This document shows, piece after piece, positions 30,860-32,359 of a stretch of 32,359 nucleotides of DNA (positions within the stretch are counted from its first letter, which is position 1; each line of letters begins with the position of its first letter). The stretch is taken from contig JAFWBJ010000001.1 of the NCBI GenBank assembly GCA_017507145.1, positions 1 through 32,359 of the forward strand, in the 5' to 3' direction. The notes under the pieces are model-generated. The model ran no database searches and was not told the origin of the DNA. It saw only the letters and a list, made by a program, of their open reading frames with translations. This DNA comes from Clostridia bacterium. GTDB lineage: Bacteria; Bacillota; Clostridia; Oscillospirales; CAG-272. The position numbers were made by a program, and so were the translations under genes.

Positions 30860-32356
30860 GTGAAGCTTATTACTGAAGGTGACATCAATCCCTATTACGC
30901 GCAGACGCTGTGTATGATCTTTTTCCCCGGCGCAAAATTCGGCGCGGACGGGGCAGATGATCCGGCGCTCCCCACCGTCACCCTGCGGGTGACCGAAATC
31001 GAGGGCGCGGCGCGCGGGACCGCTTCCATCCGCATCGGCGATACGCATGTAGAATCGACCCGTAAATTCGACTATCGCCCCGGCATGACGGCTGAGCGTG
31101 TCCGCAAGATCGCGGCCGGCGCCGCGATGCTGGCGGCCGGCGAAAAAATGTTCGGCTATAAGCCTGCCTGGGGAATTCTGACCGGCGTTCGTCCGGCCAA
31201 AGTGGCGACCGAGCTGCTTGACTCGGGTCTCACCCCCGGCCGTGCCCGGGATGCCCTGCGCCGGCAGTACCTGCTGACGCCCAAGAAGGCCGCGCTGGCA
31301 GTCGAGGTCGCTCTGCGTGAGCATCGGCTCATCGGTGAGGTTTCGCCGCGCGACTGCAGTGTTTACGTTTCCATCCCCTTCTGCCCGTCGCGCTGTGCGT
31401 ATTGTTCGTTTGTGTCCTATACCTCACCGAGTCTGCTGTCGCTGATCCCCGAGTATATGATCCGCCTCTGCGATGACCTGGCGCATACCTTCTCGCGCAT
31501 CCGCCAGCTCGGGCTGCGGGTCAAAACGGTCTATATCGGCGGAGGAACCCCCACCATCCTCGAGCCTGCACAGCTGGAGCTGCTGCTCTCTACCATCGCG
31601 CAGGGCGTGGATATTTCTTCGCTTGAGGAGTTGACGCTTGAATCGGGCCGCCCCGATACCATTACGGCCGAGAAAATGCGCATCGCCGCCGACTACGGCG
31701 TGACCCGCGTCAGCGTCAATCCGCAGTCGCTTGATCCGGCTGTGCTGGCCCGCATCGGCCGTGCACACAGCGTGGATGCATTCTTTGACGCCTTTGCCGC
31801 CGCACGCGAGGCCGGAATCCCGCAGATTAACACCGACCTGATCGCCGGCCTGCCCGAGGATAATTTTCTGAAATTCTCGCGCACCTTCGACCGGGTAGTT
31901 GATCTTTCGCCCGACAATCTGACGGTTCATACCTTCTGTATCAAGAAGGCCGCCGATATTCTCCGCGAGGGCAGCGGGGTCTACTCGCTGCGCGGAGGAG
32001 ATGCCGGCCAGTGCGTTGACTATTCGCAGATCAAGGCGCAGGAGGCGGGCTACTTCCCCTACTATATGTACCGCCAGAAGAACACGGTCGGCAACTTTGA
32101 GAACGTCGGCTTCGCCCGAGAGGGCACCGAGGGGCGTTACAATGTCTATATGATGGAAGAGGTCCACAGTATCTTCGCAGTCGGCGCCGGCGCGGTGACC
32201 AAGCTGGTCCATGTCCGGCCGAAGAATCCTGGGGACACGAAGATCATCCGCATCGCCCCTCCGAAATATCCCTACGAATACCTCCGCGCCGACCAGCGCG
32301 CCGAACATGACGCGCAGATCGATGCCTTCTACGAAAGAGAGCTTCTCGATGAATAA
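30860..32356 (+). CDS. hemZ: Coproporphyrinogen dehydrogenase-type radical SAM protein HemZ
   Basis: The 498-residue protein has an N-terminal non-catalytic domain of about 160 residues and a radical SAM domain with C175-x3-C179-x2-C182 (PFCPSRCAYCSF), then YIGGGTPTIL, and a C-terminal HemN-like part. HemZ proteins are linked to oxygen-independent oxidation of coproporphyrinogen, though many family members lack haem pathway partners and may act in other haem-related chemistry. The start is a GTG at 30860, seven bases after the dtd stop, with an AGGATAG ribosome site. Stop at 32354-32356 lies three bases from the window end. Confidence 0.92.
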   Translation: MKLITEGDINPYYAQTLCMIFFPGAKFGADGADDPALPTVTLRVTEIEGAARGTASIRIGDTHVESTRKFDYRPGMTAERVRKIAAGAAMLAAGEKMFGYKPAWGILTGVRPAKVATELLDSGLTPGRARDALRRQYLLTPKKAALAVEVALREHRLIGEVSPRDCSVYVSIPFCPSRCAYCSFVSYTSPSLLSLIPEYMIRLCDDLAHTFSRIRQLGLRVKTVYIGGGTPTILEPAQLELLLSTIAQGVDISSLEELTLESGRPDTITAEKMRIAADYGVTRVSVNPQSLDPAVLARIGRAHSVDAFFDAFAAAREAGIPQINTDLIAGLPEDNFLKFSRTFDRVVDLSPDNLTVHTFCIKKAADILREGSGVYSLRGGDAGQCVDYSQIKAQEAGYFPYYMYRQKNTVGNFENVGFAREGTEGRYNVYMMEEVHSIFAVGAGAVTKLVHVRPKNPGDTKIIRIAPPKYPYEYLRADQRAEHDAQIDAFYERELLDE

Positions 32357-32359
32357 CCA

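Noticed and set aside
32349..32359. ATG overlapping the hemZ stop at the right edge (ATGAATAACC)
   Set aside because: It could start the next gene, and hisS often follows hemZ in Clostridia, but only three codons are visible and no strong ribosome site precedes it, so I do not list it as a gene.
1..32359. CRISPR arrays, tRNA/rRNA genes, riboswitches, transposases or prophage genes
   Set aside because: I looked in all gaps on both strands. The largest gaps (12189-12347, 15301-15507, 21304-21510) hold only promoters, terminators or AT-rich filler, with no regularly spaced repeats or cloverleaf-like structures.

Overview
The window looks like a chromosome segment of a high-GC anaerobic Clostridia-type Bacillota (Oscillospiraceae-like gut bacterium is my inference). 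Supporting signs are strong AGGAGG-type ribosome sites, promoters of the TTGACA/TTGCAT-17-TATAAT type, a ferredoxin-linked branched-chain 2-oxoacid oxidoreductase (VOR) operon, HemZ, CdaA/CdaR and a bifunctional Rel. About 30 protein genes cover almost all of it. There are no rRNA or tRNA genes, no CRISPR array, no transposase or prophage genes, and no gene-free stretch longer than about 210 bases.

Layout. 1-2996 (+): end of a sugar-catabolic operon with an FGGY kinase (cut by the left edge), an HpcH/HpaI aldolase and a cytoplasmic Asp-box beta-propeller protein, ending at a bidirectional terminator. 3059-4902 (-): stand-alone AAA/ABC-type ATPase plus an EamA transporter. 5056-7606 (+): a tiny membrane protein carrying the sodium-pump decarboxylase beta-subunit motif, a FliB-like protein and an M20 amidohydrolase. 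7721-8455 (+): AlkD-like DNA repair protein. 8531-10174 (+): secreted SLH protein, followed by an AT-rich small membrane protein gene. 10711-12188 (-): methyltransferase and TrmO. 12348-15300 (+): DUF5058-like membrane protein, a second unrecognised membrane protein, a repeat-like hairpin element and a membrane-anchored carboxypeptidase-S-like M20 enzyme. 15508-16686 (+): a second FliB-like protein. 16676-17080 (-): small membrane protein. 17142-20469 (-): VOR operon headed by a MinD/ParA-like ATPase whose best start codon is ATC. 20605-21303 (-): TVP38/DedA-like membrane protein. 21511-32356 (+): a long housekeeping run, cdaA-cdaR-FAD oxidoreductase-rseC-recJ-rel-dtd-hemZ.

How the genes work together. 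The left end supports uptake-to-cleavage catabolism of an unidentified sugar acid. The VOR operon oxidises branched-chain 2-oxoacids to acyl-CoA with reduction of ferredoxin. The right end joins the synthesis genes for two nucleotide second messengers (c-di-AMP and (p)ppGpp) with DNA repair, tRNA proofreading and haem synthesis. The most unusual parts are the 85-residue protein with an OadB-type motif, the ATC-start ATPase leading the VOR operon, the paired membrane proteins with an M20 peptidase, and two FliB-like genes without any flagellar gene nearby.
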